Assembly: GCA_036563665.1 (NCBI GenBank)
Contig: DATCLY010000025.1
Coordinates: 1 to 64,000 of the forward strand
Direction: 5' to 3'
DNA from: FEN-1219 sp036563665
Lineage (GTDB): Bacteria; Pseudomonadota; Gammaproteobacteria; Steroidobacterales; Rariloculaceae
Length of the DNA stretch: 64,000 nucleotides
Below are positions 34,577-43,489 of this stretch, piece by piece. Numbering within the stretch: the stretch's first letter is position 1; each line of letters begins with the position of its first letter. The notes beneath the pieces were generated by a model. The model did not search any database. It was not told the DNA's origin and saw only the letters and a list, made by a program, of their open reading frames with translations. Made by a program: the position numbers and the translations under genes.

Positions 34577-35185
34577 CTACTTCTTGCCCCAGAGCTCTTC
34601 GAGCCGTGCCGGCCGGCCGCATGTGAACTTGTAGAAGTTGTAGCGCGCGGCGTTGCGCTTGTAGTAGTCCTGGTGATAGTCCTCGGCCGGGTAGAACTCG
34701 CCCGCCGGGACGATCTCCGTGACGATCTTGCCGGGCAGCACGCCGCTCTCTTCCAGCTTGCGCTTGGAGCGCTCGGCGAGCTCGCGCTGCTCGTCGTCGT
34801 GGTAGAAGATCGCGGTGCGATACTGATCGCCGCGATCGCAGAACTGGCCGCCGGCGTCCAGCGGGTCGACGTTGTGCCAGAAGGCGTCGAGCAGCTGCTC
34901 GTAGCTCACGACGCTCGGGTCGTACTCCACGCGCACCGCCTCGGCGTGCCCCGTCTTGCCCCGCGACACCTGCTCGTAGCTCGGATTGGCCACGTGGCCG
35001 CCGGTGTAGCCCGACGTGGTGGAGATCACGCCCTCGACCTTGTCGAAGGCTTCCTCCACGCACCAGAAGCAGCCGCCGGCGAAGGTGGCGACGGCCGTCG
35101 TGCGCGAGCCCTGACCCGCCTGTTGCGCCGCGAGCGGCGCGGCGAGCACGAGGAACGCGAGCAGTCCACTGAGGAGTCGAGTCAT
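34577..35185 (-). CDS. msrA: Exported peptide methionine sulfoxide reductase A
   Basis: A 202-residue MsrA with a Sec signal peptide (residues 1-21), so it repairs oxidised methionine in the periplasm rather than the cytoplasm. The catalytic motif GGCFWCVEEAF puts the active cysteine at position 39; GYTGGHVANPSYEQVSRG, HAEAVRVEYDP and the YQDYY-type ending (EDYHQDYYKRN) are all present. No MsrB domain is fused. It fits a cell with many exported redox proteins. It lies about 110 bases downstream of the CoA-binding protein gene. Confidence 0.93.
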   Translation of the reverse strand: MTRLLSGLLAFLVLAAPLAAQQAGQGSRTTAVATFAGGCFWCVEEAFDKVEGVISTTSGYTGGHVANPSYEQVSRGKTGHAEAVRVEYDPSVVSYEQLLDAFWHNVDPLDAGGQFCDRGDQYRTAIFYHDDEQRELAERSKRKLEESGVLPGKIVTEIVPAGEFYPAEDYHQDYYKRNAARYNFYKFTCGRPARLEELWGKK

Positions 35186-35295
35186 CGGGCAACTCCTTGG
35201 CCGGTGAGCCGGCCGGTCGCTCGGGCGAGTCTGCGGCCGCGGCTCGAGGCCACGCCGCCGAGACCCGCTTCGCACCGATTGTAACGCAACGATCC

Positions 35296-35787
35296 CTACT
35301 GGAGCCCGCCCCGCACCGAGGTGATGCGCTCCGTGTTGAACCCGAGCCAGTGCATGCGTCCCACGTAGCGGGCGTGCTCGACCTTGATGCACCGGTCCAT
35401 CACGACCGCGAGGCCGCCCTCCTCGGCGATGCGCGCGCCTTGCTCGTTGATGACGCCGAACTGGCACCAGAGCGCCTTGGCCCCGATCTGCACCGCCTCC
35501 CTGGCGATGCCCGGCAGCGCGGCGGGGGCGCGGAACACGTTCACGATGTCGACCGGCACCGGCACCTCGAGCAGGCTCGGATGGCTCTTCTCGCCCAGGA
35601 CTTCCTGCTCGCGCGGGTTCACGGGGATCACCCGATAGCCGTGCCGCTGCAAGTAGAAGCCGACGAAATAGCTCGCCCGCAGCGGATTGCCGGACAGGCC
35701 CACGATGGCGATGGTCTTGGCGTTCAGCAGCAACCGCTGGATCGTCAGCGGATCCTGATAGCGAGCGAGATCGAACGACGCGCTCAT
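35296..35787 (-). CDS. CoA-binding domain protein (YccU-like)
   Basis: A 163-residue Rossmann protein of the small CoA-binding family (TIAIVGLSGNPLRASYFVGF; VIPVNPREQEVLGEKSHPSL; KALWCQFGVINEQGA). The ATG overlaps the stop of the metY gene (ATGA), so it belongs to the metX-metY transcription unit. Members of this family have no firmly assigned role; the constant association with sulfur amino acid genes is worth noting but not explained. No signal peptide. Confidence 0.85.
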   Translation of the reverse strand: MSASFDLARYQDPLTIQRLLLNAKTIAIVGLSGNPLRASYFVGFYLQRHGYRVIPVNPREQEVLGEKSHPSLLEVPVPVDIVNVFRAPAALPGIAREAVQIGAKALWCQFGVINEQGARIAEEGGLAVVMDRCIKVEHARYVGRMHWLGFNTERITSVRGGLQ

Positions 35788-37100
35788 GACGACGCCTCCC
35801 CGCCCGACAGCACGGCGCGGACGCGGGCGAAGCCCTGCTCGAGGTCCCAGATCAGATCGTCGACGTCCTCGATGCCGACCGAGAGCCGGATCGTGCCGGG
35901 GCGCACCCCGGCCGCCTCGAGCTCCGCCTCCTCGAGCTGCCGGTGGGTGGTGCTCGCCGGATGGATCACCAGGCTCTTCGCGTCGCCCACGTTGGCGAGG
36001 TGCGACCACAACGTGAGCCCGCGGATGAACTCCTCCCCGCCGCGGCGCCCGCCCTCGATGTCGAACGAGAACACCGCGCCGGTCCCGCGCGGCAGGTACT
36101 TCTCCACGAGCGGCCGGTAGCGGCTGCCGGGCAGCCCCGAGTAGGTCACGTTCGACACGAGCTCGTGACGCTCCAGGTACTCGGCGATGGCGAGCGCGTT
36201 CTCCACGTGCCGCTGCATGCGCAGCGACAGCGTCTCGAGGCCCTGCAGGAACAGGAACGCGTTGAACGGGCTCAGGCAGCTGCCCAGATCGCGCAGCGAC
36301 TCCGCGCGCAGCTTCATGAGGTACCCGTAGACGCCGAACGTCTCGTGGAACTTGAGGCCGTGATACGCCGGCGACGGATCCGCCACCACCGGGAAGCGTC
36401 CGTTCGACCAGTTGAACGTGCCGGAGTCGATCACCACGCCGCCGATGCTCGTGCCGTGGCCGCCGATGAACTTCGTGGCGGAGTGCAGCACGATGTCGGC
36501 GCCCCACTCGATGGGCCGGCAGAGATACGGCGTCGCGAAGGTGTTGTCGACCAGGAGCGGCACGCCGTGCTCGTGCGCTATCCGTGCGACCGCCTCGATG
36601 TCGAGCACGTTGCCGCCCGGGTTACCGATCGTCTCGGCGAAGAACGCCTTGGTGTTGTCGCGCACGGCCGAGCGCCACGCGTCGAGGTCGTCCGGGTTCA
36701 CCCAGGTGAGCTCCACGCACATCTTGCGCAGCAGGTGCTTGAGCTGGTTCACGGTGCCGCCGTAGAGCGCGGCGGACGACACCACGTGGTCGCCGGGCGT
36801 GAGCATCGTGAACAGCGCGGCGGCCTGGGCCGCGAGCCCGCTCGCGAACGCCACGGCTCCGCAGCCGCCCTCGAGGCTCGCCATGCGCTCCTCGAACGCG
36901 GCCACGGTCGGGTTCATGATGCGCGTGTAGGTGTTGCCGTACTCCTGGAGATTGAAGTAGGCGGCGGCCGACTCCGGGTCCTCGAACACGTAGCTCGTCG
37001 TCTGGTAGATCGGCACGGCGCGCGCCCCGGTGTTCGGGTCCGGCCGCTGGCCGGCGTGCACCTGGCGCGTGTCGAAGCCGAAGCGGCGTGGCTCTTCCAT
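35784..37100 (-). CDS. metY: O-acetylhomoserine sulfhydrylase (PLP enzyme)
   Basis: A 438-residue Cys/Met-metabolism PLP enzyme. The PLP lysine is Lys210 in LHSATKFIGGHGTSIGG; DNTFATPYLCRP and SGLAAQAAALFTML match the O-acetylhomoserine (thiol)-lyase branch, as does the length, longer than cystathionine synthases. It makes homocysteine from O-acetylhomoserine and sulfide in the cytoplasm. It starts 14 bases after metX and overlaps the CoA-binding gene, one operon. The substrate-level assignment rests on family resemblance and the metX neighbour. Confidence 0.92.
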   Translation of the reverse strand: MEEPRRFGFDTRQVHAGQRPDPNTGARAVPIYQTTSYVFEDPESAAAYFNLQEYGNTYTRIMNPTVAAFEERMASLEGGCGAVAFASGLAAQAAALFTMLTPGDHVVSSAALYGGTVNQLKHLLRKMCVELTWVNPDDLDAWRSAVRDNTKAFFAETIGNPGGNVLDIEAVARIAHEHGVPLLVDNTFATPYLCRPIEWGADIVLHSATKFIGGHGTSIGGVVIDSGTFNWSNGRFPVVADPSPAYHGLKFHETFGVYGYLMKLRAESLRDLGSCLSPFNAFLFLQGLETLSLRMQRHVENALAIAEYLERHELVSNVTYSGLPGSRYRPLVEKYLPRGTGAVFSFDIEGGRRGGEEFIRGLTLWSHLANVGDAKSLVIHPASTTHRQLEEAELEAAGVRPGTIRLSVGIEDVDDLIWDLEQGFARVRAVLSGGEASS

Positions 37101-37114
37101 GGGAAGTCCTTTCC

Positions 37115-38323
37115 TCAGCGCGCGAGGAAGCGTCGAATGATGGGAGTTTGGAGGGCCTCCTCCAGCAGGAAGCAGTCGTGCCCGTACGGCGCGTCGATCA
37201 CGTGGAGCTCCACTTCCTTGCCGGCGGCGCGCAACGCGGCCGCGAGCGCCTCGGAGTCCGACGGCGGGTACAGCCAGTCCGAGCTGAATGCGATCAAGAG
37301 CGTGCGAGCGCGCACGTTGCGCACCGCCTCCACGAGGCTTCCGCCGCCGTGCTCGCGCGCGAGATCGAAGTACGTCAGCGCGCGCGACATGTACAAATAG
37401 GTGTTGGCGTCGAAGCGCTGCACGAACTTCGCCGCCTGGTGACGCAAGTAGCTCTCCACCTGGAACTCCGGTTCCGCGAGCACGTAGCGGATGTCGTCGC
37501 CGACCTGCAGCCGCCTGGCGAACTTGCGCTCGAGCGCCTCGGCCGACAGATACGTGATGTGCCCGATCATGCGCGCCACGCCCATGCCGCGCGTGGGCGC
37601 CCGGCCCGTGCCGTAGTAGTGGCCGCCCTGCCAGTCCGGATCGGAGGTGATGGCGTTGCGGGCGATGGCGTTCCAGGCGACGCCCTGCGGGCGCAGCGCG
37701 TGCGTGCTCGCGATCGGGATGATGGCGTCCACGGCGTCGGGGTACAGCACCGCCCACTCGAGCGCCTGCATGCCGCCGAGCGAGCCGCCCGCGACCGCCG
37801 CCAGCCGCTCGATGCCGAGCTCCGCGAGGAACGCCCGCTGCGCGCGCACCATGTCCGCCACGGTGATGACCGGGAAGTCGGAGCCGTACGGCCGGCCGGT
37901 CGCGGGATTGATGGACGACGGTCCCGTGGTGCCGCGGCAGCCGCCCAGCAGGTTCGTGCTGACGACGAAGTAACGCTCGGTATCGAACGCCTTGCCGGGG
38001 CCGATCATGCCGTCCCACCAGCCGAGCGCCGGGCCCGCGGCGCCGTCGCGCTCCTCGGCGCCGAAGCCGTCGCGGGTGCCGCTCGCCGCGGGCGCGCGGG
38101 AGATGCCCGCGGCATGGGCGTCCCCGGACAGGGCATGGCAGACGAGCACGACGTTGTCGCGGGCGGGCGAGAGCTCCCCATACGTCTCGTAGGCGATGCG
38201 CACCGGATACAGCTCCCGGCCGCAGTCGAGCGCGAGGGGCTTCGGCAGGTCGAGGAACTGCGTGTCGACCACGCCCACGGAGCCAACGTCGGCCAGTGCA
38301 CTGTGCGTGGCTCGCGTGGCCAT
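37115..38323 (-). CDS. metX: Homoserine O-acyltransferase (MetX family)
   Basis: About 402 residues of the alpha/beta-hydrolase-fold MetX family: NLLGGCRGTTGPSSINP, nucleophile Ser181 in GGSLGGMQALEW, the Asp in FSSDWLYPP and His in YGHDCFLLEE. It activates homoserine for the sulfhydrylase encoded next. Some gammaproteobacterial MetX enzymes use succinyl-CoA instead of acetyl-CoA, which cannot be decided here. Of two close ATGs, 38323 is preferred: TATAAT lies seven bases upstream of it (38331-38336), so the message may be leaderless. No ribosome-binding site precedes either ATG. Confidence 0.9.
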   Translation of the reverse strand: MATRATHSALADVGSVGVVDTQFLDLPKPLALDCGRELYPVRIAYETYGELSPARDNVVLVCHALSGDAHAAGISRAPAASGTRDGFGAEERDGAAGPALGWWDGMIGPGKAFDTERYFVVSTNLLGGCRGTTGPSSINPATGRPYGSDFPVITVADMVRAQRAFLAELGIERLAAVAGGSLGGMQALEWAVLYPDAVDAIIPIASTHALRPQGVAWNAIARNAITSDPDWQGGHYYGTGRAPTRGMGVARMIGHITYLSAEALERKFARRLQVGDDIRYVLAEPEFQVESYLRHQAAKFVQRFDANTYLYMSRALTYFDLAREHGGGSLVEAVRNVRARTLLIAFSSDWLYPPSDSEALAAALRAAGKEVELHVIDAPYGHDCFLLEEALQTPIIRRFLAR

Positions 38324-38442
38324 GGGCGGCATTATATACGTCCGCCGTCCGCGGCCTTTTAGACACGGGCGGTGGCGGGGGGTATCATCCGACCCCCGCA
38401 CGGAAGCGCATCCAAACCGACCTTCACCGCGGAGGCAACACC

Positions 38443-39009
38443 ATGGCAGCGACGAGCATCCCCGTCGACAACGGCGTCAACGTCCAAGCGCTGCTCGAGG
38501 CCCGGGAAGCGCTCAAGAAGGCGCCCGAGGCGGCCAAGTTCACCTGGCGCGCCACCTGCAAGTGGATCAACGGCACCCACAGCCGCACGAGCATCAGCGG
38601 CTTCCATGGCCTCGGCCAGGAGCAGAAGCACAGGACCGAGTTCACGTTCGACGCCGACCATCCGGAGGTCTTCGCGTCGGAAGACCTGGGCGCGACGCCG
38701 GTCGAGCTGGTGCTAGCGGGCCTCGCGAGCTGTCTAACGGCAGGCGTAGCCGCCGTGGCGCAGAACCGGGGCATCCAGCTCCGGTCCGTCGAGGCGAGGC
38801 TCGAGGGCAACATGGACATTCGCGGCATCCTCGGCGTCGACAGCGACGTGCGCAACGGCTACGAGGACATCAAGGTCACCTTCGACATCGACGCGGACGC
38901 GTCGCAGAAGGACATCGAGGCGCTGGTCGCGCAGTCGCAGAAGCGCTCGGCCGTGTTCGACATCGTCACGAACCCGACCAACGTCACCGTCGAGGTCCGT
39001 AAGCGCTGA
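38443..39009 (+). CDS. OsmC-family protein
   Basis: A 188-residue OsmC/Ohr-fold protein with GGAGG eight bases before the ATG. It has the family segment GATPVELVLAGLASCLTAG, whose Cys is the peroxidatic-type residue of the fold, but I see no second cysteine in the usual position apart from the Cys in TCKWINGTHSR. Such proteins reduce organic hydroperoxides or serve unknown functions. It is divergent from metX, sharing a short AT-rich promoter region (TATCAT at 38393 could be its -10 element). Its stop overlaps the apparent start of the monooxygenase gene. Confidence 0.85.
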   Translation: MAATSIPVDNGVNVQALLEAREALKKAPEAAKFTWRATCKWINGTHSRTSISGFHGLGQEQKHRTEFTFDADHPEVFASEDLGATPVELVLAGLASCLTAGVAAVAQNRGIQLRSVEARLEGNMDIRGILGVDSDVRNGYEDIKVTFDIDADASQKDIEALVAQSQKRSAVFDIVTNPTNVTVEVRKR

Positions 39010-40259
39010 TCGACCGCACGGAGCGGTTTCCGGCCATCGAACGCGTTACCACTGTCGTCATCGGGGCAGGCCACGCGGGCCTCGCCGCGAGCCGGCTCCT
39101 CACGGAGCGAGCCATCGACCACGTCGTGCTCGAGCGCGGCGAGGTCGCGAACTCCTGGCGCCGCGAGCGCTGGGACTCGTTGCGCCTGCTCACCCCCAAC
39201 TGGCTGTGCCGGCTGCCGGGCCTGCGCTACGACGGCGCGGAGCCCGACGGCTTCATGACTACCTCCGAGGTCGTCTCGTTCATCGAACGTTACGCCGCGG
39301 CCGCCGCGGCGCCGGTGCGCACGCACACGGAGGTGCAGTCGGTCACGCCGCTCGACGACGGCTACCGGGTGCTCACGCCGGACGGCGAGCTGCGCTGCCG
39401 CGCCCTCGTGATCGCGAGCGGCGCCTGCAACCTGCCCGTGGTGCCGCCGTTCCGCGACGCCATCCCGCCCTCCATCGAGTGCGTGACGCCGTTCGACTAC
39501 CGCAATCCCGACCGGCTGCCGGAGGGCGGCGTGCTCGTCGTCGGCGCGTCCGCCACCGGCGTGCAGCTCGCGGACGAGATCCGCCGTTCCGGGCGGCGCG
39601 TGATCCTGGCCGTGGGCGAGCACGTGCGGCTGCCGCGCACCTATCGCGGCCGCGACGTGCTCTGGTGGATGGAAGCGTGCGGCATCTGGGACCAGCGCTA
39701 CGACGAGATCGAGGATCTCGAGCGCGCCCGGCGGCTGCCGTCGCCGCAGCTCGTGGGCACGCCCGACCGGGCCACGCTCGACCTGAACGCCCTGAGCGCG
39801 GCGGGCGTCGAGCTCGTGGGTCGGCTCGCGGCCGTGCGCGACGGGCGCGCGCTCTTCTCGGGCGGCTTGCGCAATCTGTTCGCGCTCGCCGACCTCAAGA
39901 TGAACCGGCTGCTCGACACGTTCGACGAGTGGGCGCGCACCCAGCCCGACCTCGAGGTGGGCCCGCCCGAGCGCTTCGAGCCCACGCGCGCGCCCGCGTC
40001 GCCGCGCTTGAGCCTGGATCTCAGGAGCGGCGAGATCCGCTCCATCGTGTGGGCGACGGGCTTCCGGCCCGACTACCGGTGGCTCCAGGTGCCCGTGCTG
40101 GATCACAAGGGGCGGCTCGTCCACGACGGCGGCGTGGTGCCGGCCCCGCGCATGTACGCGATCGGCCTGCCCGTGCTGCGCCGGCGCAAGTCGACGTTCA
40201 TCCACGGGGCGGAGGACGACGCGCGAGACATCGTCGAGCATCTCGCGCGCTCCCTCTGA
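39006..40259 (+). CDS. Flavin-containing monooxygenase-like NAD(P)/FAD oxidoreductase, apparent CTG start
   Basis: About 417 residues. The FAD-binding motif GAGHAG (residues 20-25) is preceded by no ATG, GTG or TTG; the first such codon (GTG at 39126) would remove it. The frame is closed upstream by a TAA at 39000-39002. The CTG at 39006, overlapping the OsmC stop (CTGA), has GAGGT nine bases before it and gives a normal N terminus. A second dinucleotide motif, VVGASATGVQLADEI, and the late WATGFRPDYRWLQ are typical of the FMO/YUCCA-like group. It probably hydroxylates or oxidises a small molecule in the cytoplasm with NAD(P)H; substrate unknown. A sequencing error hiding an ordinary start is the alternative. 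Confidence 0.82.
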   Translation: MIDRTERFPAIERVTTVVIGAGHAGLAASRLLTERAIDHVVLERGEVANSWRRERWDSLRLLTPNWLCRLPGLRYDGAEPDGFMTTSEVVSFIERYAAAAAAPVRTHTEVQSVTPLDDGYRVLTPDGELRCRALVIASGACNLPVVPPFRDAIPPSIECVTPFDYRNPDRLPEGGVLVVGASATGVQLADEIRRSGRRVILAVGEHVRLPRTYRGRDVLWWMEACGIWDQRYDEIEDLERARRLPSPQLVGTPDRATLDLNALSAAGVELVGRLAAVRDGRALFSGGLRNLFALADLKMNRLLDTFDEWARTQPDLEVGPPERFEPTRAPASPRLSLDLRSGEIRSIVWATGFRPDYRWLQVPVLDHKGRLVHDGGVVPAPRMYAIGLPVLRRRKSTFIHGAEDDARDIVEHLARSL

Positions 40260-40270
40260 GCGCGCCCGCT

Positions 40271-42082
40271 CTACGGCGTGTAGTCGGGCTGACAGACGTC
40301 CGTGATGCAGATCGAGTCGAGCGTGCGCCCCTCGGGCGGCACGTCGAGGCCCCGTTCCAGCATGAGCCTGCGCAGCAGCGCGGCGGTCTCCGGGTGCGGG
40401 ATGGCGGACTGCACGCCCACGCGCACGAGCCCGTCGGCGTAGTCGATGGCGCGCCACCTGACGCCCGCGAGCTTGTGGATGGTGTCGCGGCTGCCGATGT
40501 CGCGCGCGTCGAGGTCGGCGCCGTGATCGACGAGGAGCTGCACGATCTCGTTGCGCCCCTTGTGCGCGGCGCCCATGAGCGCCGTGCGGCCCTCGGAGTT
40601 TTGCGCGTTCACGTCGATCCCGAGGTCGAGCAGCATCTTCACGGCCTCGAGATTCGCCTCGCGCGACCACTCGTAGGTGACGCCTTCCACCCAGCCGATG
40701 CCCGACGCGACCATGAGCGCCGTGGTGCCGTCGAAAGTCGGTATGAGCGGATCGGCGCCGTGCTCCAGCAGGTAGCGCATGAGCTCGAGGTCGCTCGATT
40801 GCGCGGCGCGCAGGAACGGCGTGGCGCCCTCCTCGTACAGCCATTGATGGGTGAACACCGTGCGCGTCTCGGTGCTCGAGCGCATGCGGATGTTCACGTC
40901 CGCGCCGTGCTCCACCAGCAGCCGGATCATCTCGAAGTGATCCATGTCCGGCTTGCGCGTGGGATAGTCGCCCGCCTCGATGTTGCGGTTGTCCGTGGCG
41001 AGATACAGCGGGCTCCACCCGCCCTGGTTCTGGATGTTCGGGTCCGCCCCTCGCTCGAGCAGGAAAGCGGCCAGACGGTAGTAGCGGTTCTGCACGGCGG
41101 CGAGCAGCGGGGTCCAGCCGCCCGTCGTCTGCTGGTTCACGTCGGCGCCGGCATCGAGCAGCAGCCGCGCGGACTCGATGTCGCCCTCGCGGGCCGCGAA
41201 CACGAGCGGCGTGAGCCCGCCCCACATCTCCTGCTCCCGGCCCGCGGGCGCAGGCCCGTCCACGTCGTCGGAGCCGCCGACCGGCGCGGGAGCGGGGCTC
41301 GCCCTGAGCGCCGCGAGCGCGCGCTCGCGCTGCGCGGCGAGGCGGGCGGCCTCGGCGGGATCGTCGGGCGGCACGGCCCCGAGCCGCGAGCTCGTCGTCA
41401 CCCGCCGGCCGGCCTGGCCGATCTCGAGGATGAAATCGTTGAGGCGGCTCTGCACCGTGGGCGCGAGATAGGGCCGCCGCCCCCGCGGGACCGGCTTGGA
41501 GCGGGCCGCGACGTCCGCGCCGTGCTGGAGCAGCACCGCCACGGCCGCGGGGCGCTCGTAGGCGGCCGCCCACATCAGCGCGGTGGTGCCGCGCAGATCC
41601 TCCGCCGCGTTCACGTCCGCGCCGCGCTCGATCAGGAGCCGTATCGGCTCGGGGTTGCCGGTGCGCGCGGCCATCATGAGGGCCGTCTCGCCGTGCGGCA
41701 GCTTGTCGTTCGGGTCGGCACCGGCGTCGAGCAACAGGCGAACCAGCTCGACGTCGCCCGTCTCGCACGCGAGCAGCAGCGGCGTCACGCCGTTGCGATT
41801 CGGCCGGCGAACGTCGGCGCCCGCCTGGACGAGCGCCCTGGCCAGCGCCACGTCGCCGCGGTACGCGGCCCAATGGAGCGCGGTGGCCCCGTCGGCCTGG
41901 GCGGCGTTCACGTCCCCGCCCTCGGCAATCAGTTGCCGCACCGCGGCGGCGTCCCCCCGCATCGCGGCGTCGGCGATGGGGCTCTCGGCCCCGGCCGCCC
42001 CGGCGCCGCCGAGCACGACCGCGGCCAGCACCCATGCGAGCATCGCCCGCAGCGCGCCGCGTCCTCGAGCTTCCTGTCTCAC
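40271..42082 (-). CDS. Secreted ankyrin-repeat protein, copy 1
   Basis: A 603-residue protein starting at a GTG behind AGGGGG, with a Sec signal peptide (hydrophobic residues about 14-32, LAWVLAAVVLGGAGAAGA). About ten to twelve ankyrin repeats follow (for example DGATALHWAAYRGDVALARA and GVTPLLLACETGDVELVRLL), interrupted at about 210-275 by a Pro/Ala-rich insert. The C terminus has two cysteines (SICITDVCQPDY). It is paralogous to the protein at 57947-59488. Secreted ankyrin proteins of this kind occur beside oxidoreductases in environmental bacteria and presumably mediate protein contacts in the periplasm. It is isolated here: neighbours point the other way or are degraded. Confidence 0.85.
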   Translation of the reverse strand: MRQEARGRGALRAMLAWVLAAVVLGGAGAAGAESPIADAAMRGDAAAVRQLIAEGGDVNAAQADGATALHWAAYRGDVALARALVQAGADVRRPNRNGVTPLLLACETGDVELVRLLLDAGADPNDKLPHGETALMMAARTGNPEPIRLLIERGADVNAAEDLRGTTALMWAAAYERPAAVAVLLQHGADVAARSKPVPRGRRPYLAPTVQSRLNDFILEIGQAGRRVTTSSRLGAVPPDDPAEAARLAAQRERALAALRASPAPAPVGGSDDVDGPAPAGREQEMWGGLTPLVFAAREGDIESARLLLDAGADVNQQTTGGWTPLLAAVQNRYYRLAAFLLERGADPNIQNQGGWSPLYLATDNRNIEAGDYPTRKPDMDHFEMIRLLVEHGADVNIRMRSSTETRTVFTHQWLYEEGATPFLRAAQSSDLELMRYLLEHGADPLIPTFDGTTALMVASGIGWVEGVTYEWSREANLEAVKMLLDLGIDVNAQNSEGRTALMGAAHKGRNEIVQLLVDHGADLDARDIGSRDTIHKLAGVRWRAIDYADGLVRVGVQSAIPHPETAALLRRLMLERGLDVPPEGRTLDSICITDVCQPDYTP

Positions 42083-42166
42083 GCGTTCCCCCTCTGCACG
42101 GCTGGCTCGGTCGCATTATAGGGTTGCGCGCCGACCGACGTCGTGCAAGGGCCGGAGGCCGCGGCG

Positions 42167-42502
42167 TCACTTCATCGTCGGTGCCGTTCGGGAGCCCGCG
42201 GAGCGCACGTCCCGCGCGAAGCGGGCGACGACGTGATCGAGCTCCGCGATCAACGGATCGACGTCGGCCAGCAACGAGGCGCCGAGGTCGGTCACGACCA
42301 TTTCGCCGGCGCGGCGTTCGAACAGCTTCACCTGGAGCCGTTGCTCGAGGGCCCTGATCTGGTGGCTCACCGCGGACGGCGTGAGACACAGCTCGTCGGC
42401 CGCGGCCTTGAAGCTGCGGCGGCGAGCGGCGATGCAGAACGTCTTCAGGCTTCTGAGCGAGCTCAAGCGCACGGCGGCGAACGGCGACAACGGTTGCGGC
42501 AA
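42167..42502 (-). CDS. Truncated LysR-type regulator, DNA-binding domain only
   Basis: About 111 residues starting with TTG. Residues about 15-75 are a LysR winged-helix domain (SLKTFCIAARRRSFKAAADE and LCLTPSAVSHQIRALEQRL). The linker helix continues to about residue 100 and the frame then stops, without the roughly 200-residue effector domain. It may be a remnant or a stand-alone DNA binder. It has AGGAG only two bases before the TTG, a poor spacing, favouring a remnant. Confidence 0.6.
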   Translation of the reverse strand: MPQPLSPFAAVRLSSLRSLKTFCIAARRRSFKAAADELCLTPSAVSHQIRALEQRLQVKLFERRAGEMVVTDLGASLLADVDPLIAELDHVVARFARDVRSAGSRTAPTMK

Positions 42503-42743
42503 CGCTCCTCGCGTCGACTAGCGCGCTGGAAGTTGCACGAGGTGTGCCAGCGACCCGACGACTGCCGGCCGCCGAGCGGCAGCGGCCCGATCCGGCGTCG
42601 CAGGATGCGCCGTAACACGCAATCGCCGCATCGATGAATTCTTTTCAACGCGTCGTCGCGCGCGTAGCGGGGCGATCGACTGCACCTGCGCAGGGCATCG
42701 CCACGGCGCCCACGCTCGGACATCGTGCACGTGCGGCGACTCC

Positions 42744-43183
42744 TCATTGCACGGACGGATCGATCGTCGCCGGCAACGGCCAGTTGCCGTGATACGGCGG
42801 CCAGTTCGGAACGGCGAGCTCCGGCGGCGGATAGAACATGGCCGTGTAGATCGTGCGGATGCGGTTGCCGTCGATGAAGAACCATTCGCTGAACGCGTTG
42901 CGCGGCGTCGGCGAGCCCGGACGACGAATGAAGACGCCGTAGGCCAGCACCGCCTGCGCCTCCACGTCGATCAGCGGAATCCTCCGGGCCACGACCATCT
43001 GCAGGTTGAAGTTCTCGAGGCCGCTCACGCAGTCGCGCTCGCCCTGCCCCGCTTGATTCGGTCCGCCGGACGCGGCGGCCGGCCGCACCGGCGGCAGGAA
43101 CCGGCCCGCCGGCGCGGGCGTGCCGTGGGGCCCGCCCCGAGCGCGAGCAGGCCGAGCACCAGACACGAAACCGATCGCCGCAT
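42744..43183 (-). pseudogene. Secreted NTF2-like protein gene broken by a frameshift
   Basis: From the ATG at 43183 one frame encodes a good signal peptide (RRSVSCLVLGLLALGAGP) and then turns into Arg-rich nonsense. The neighbouring frame takes over near 43125-43135 and encodes a coherent protein to 42744: MVVARRIPLIDVEAQAVLAY, then NAFSEWFFIDGNRIRTIYTA and MFYPPPELAVPNWPPY. A single one-base change joins signal and mature part. The mature domain resembles secreted proteins of unknown function with an NTF2-like character. A sequencing error is equally possible. Confidence 0.6.
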
Positions 43184-43489
43184 GGGTCTTCCCCCTGACG
43201 AATCCCGCAAGCGGCCGCAGTCTACCAGCATCGGCCGGCGTCTCGCCGCCAACGCCGCCGGCAACGCCTTGCCGCACGCGGTGGTGTTATCTCATCGCGC
43301 CCCGCCGCGTACCAGCGCCGAGCCTTCGCCGCCCCGCCGCGGTGCGCGGCCGCCGCCCTGGGTGACGTAAGTCGTTGTGCGCGCTCGCATGGCCGCTTGG
43401 CACGCGCGGTGCAATGGAATGCGCGCGTGGTTGCACACGTGAGCCATTCCCTCGATGACAACCGTTCGACACAAGGAGGCGTCTTTCTC

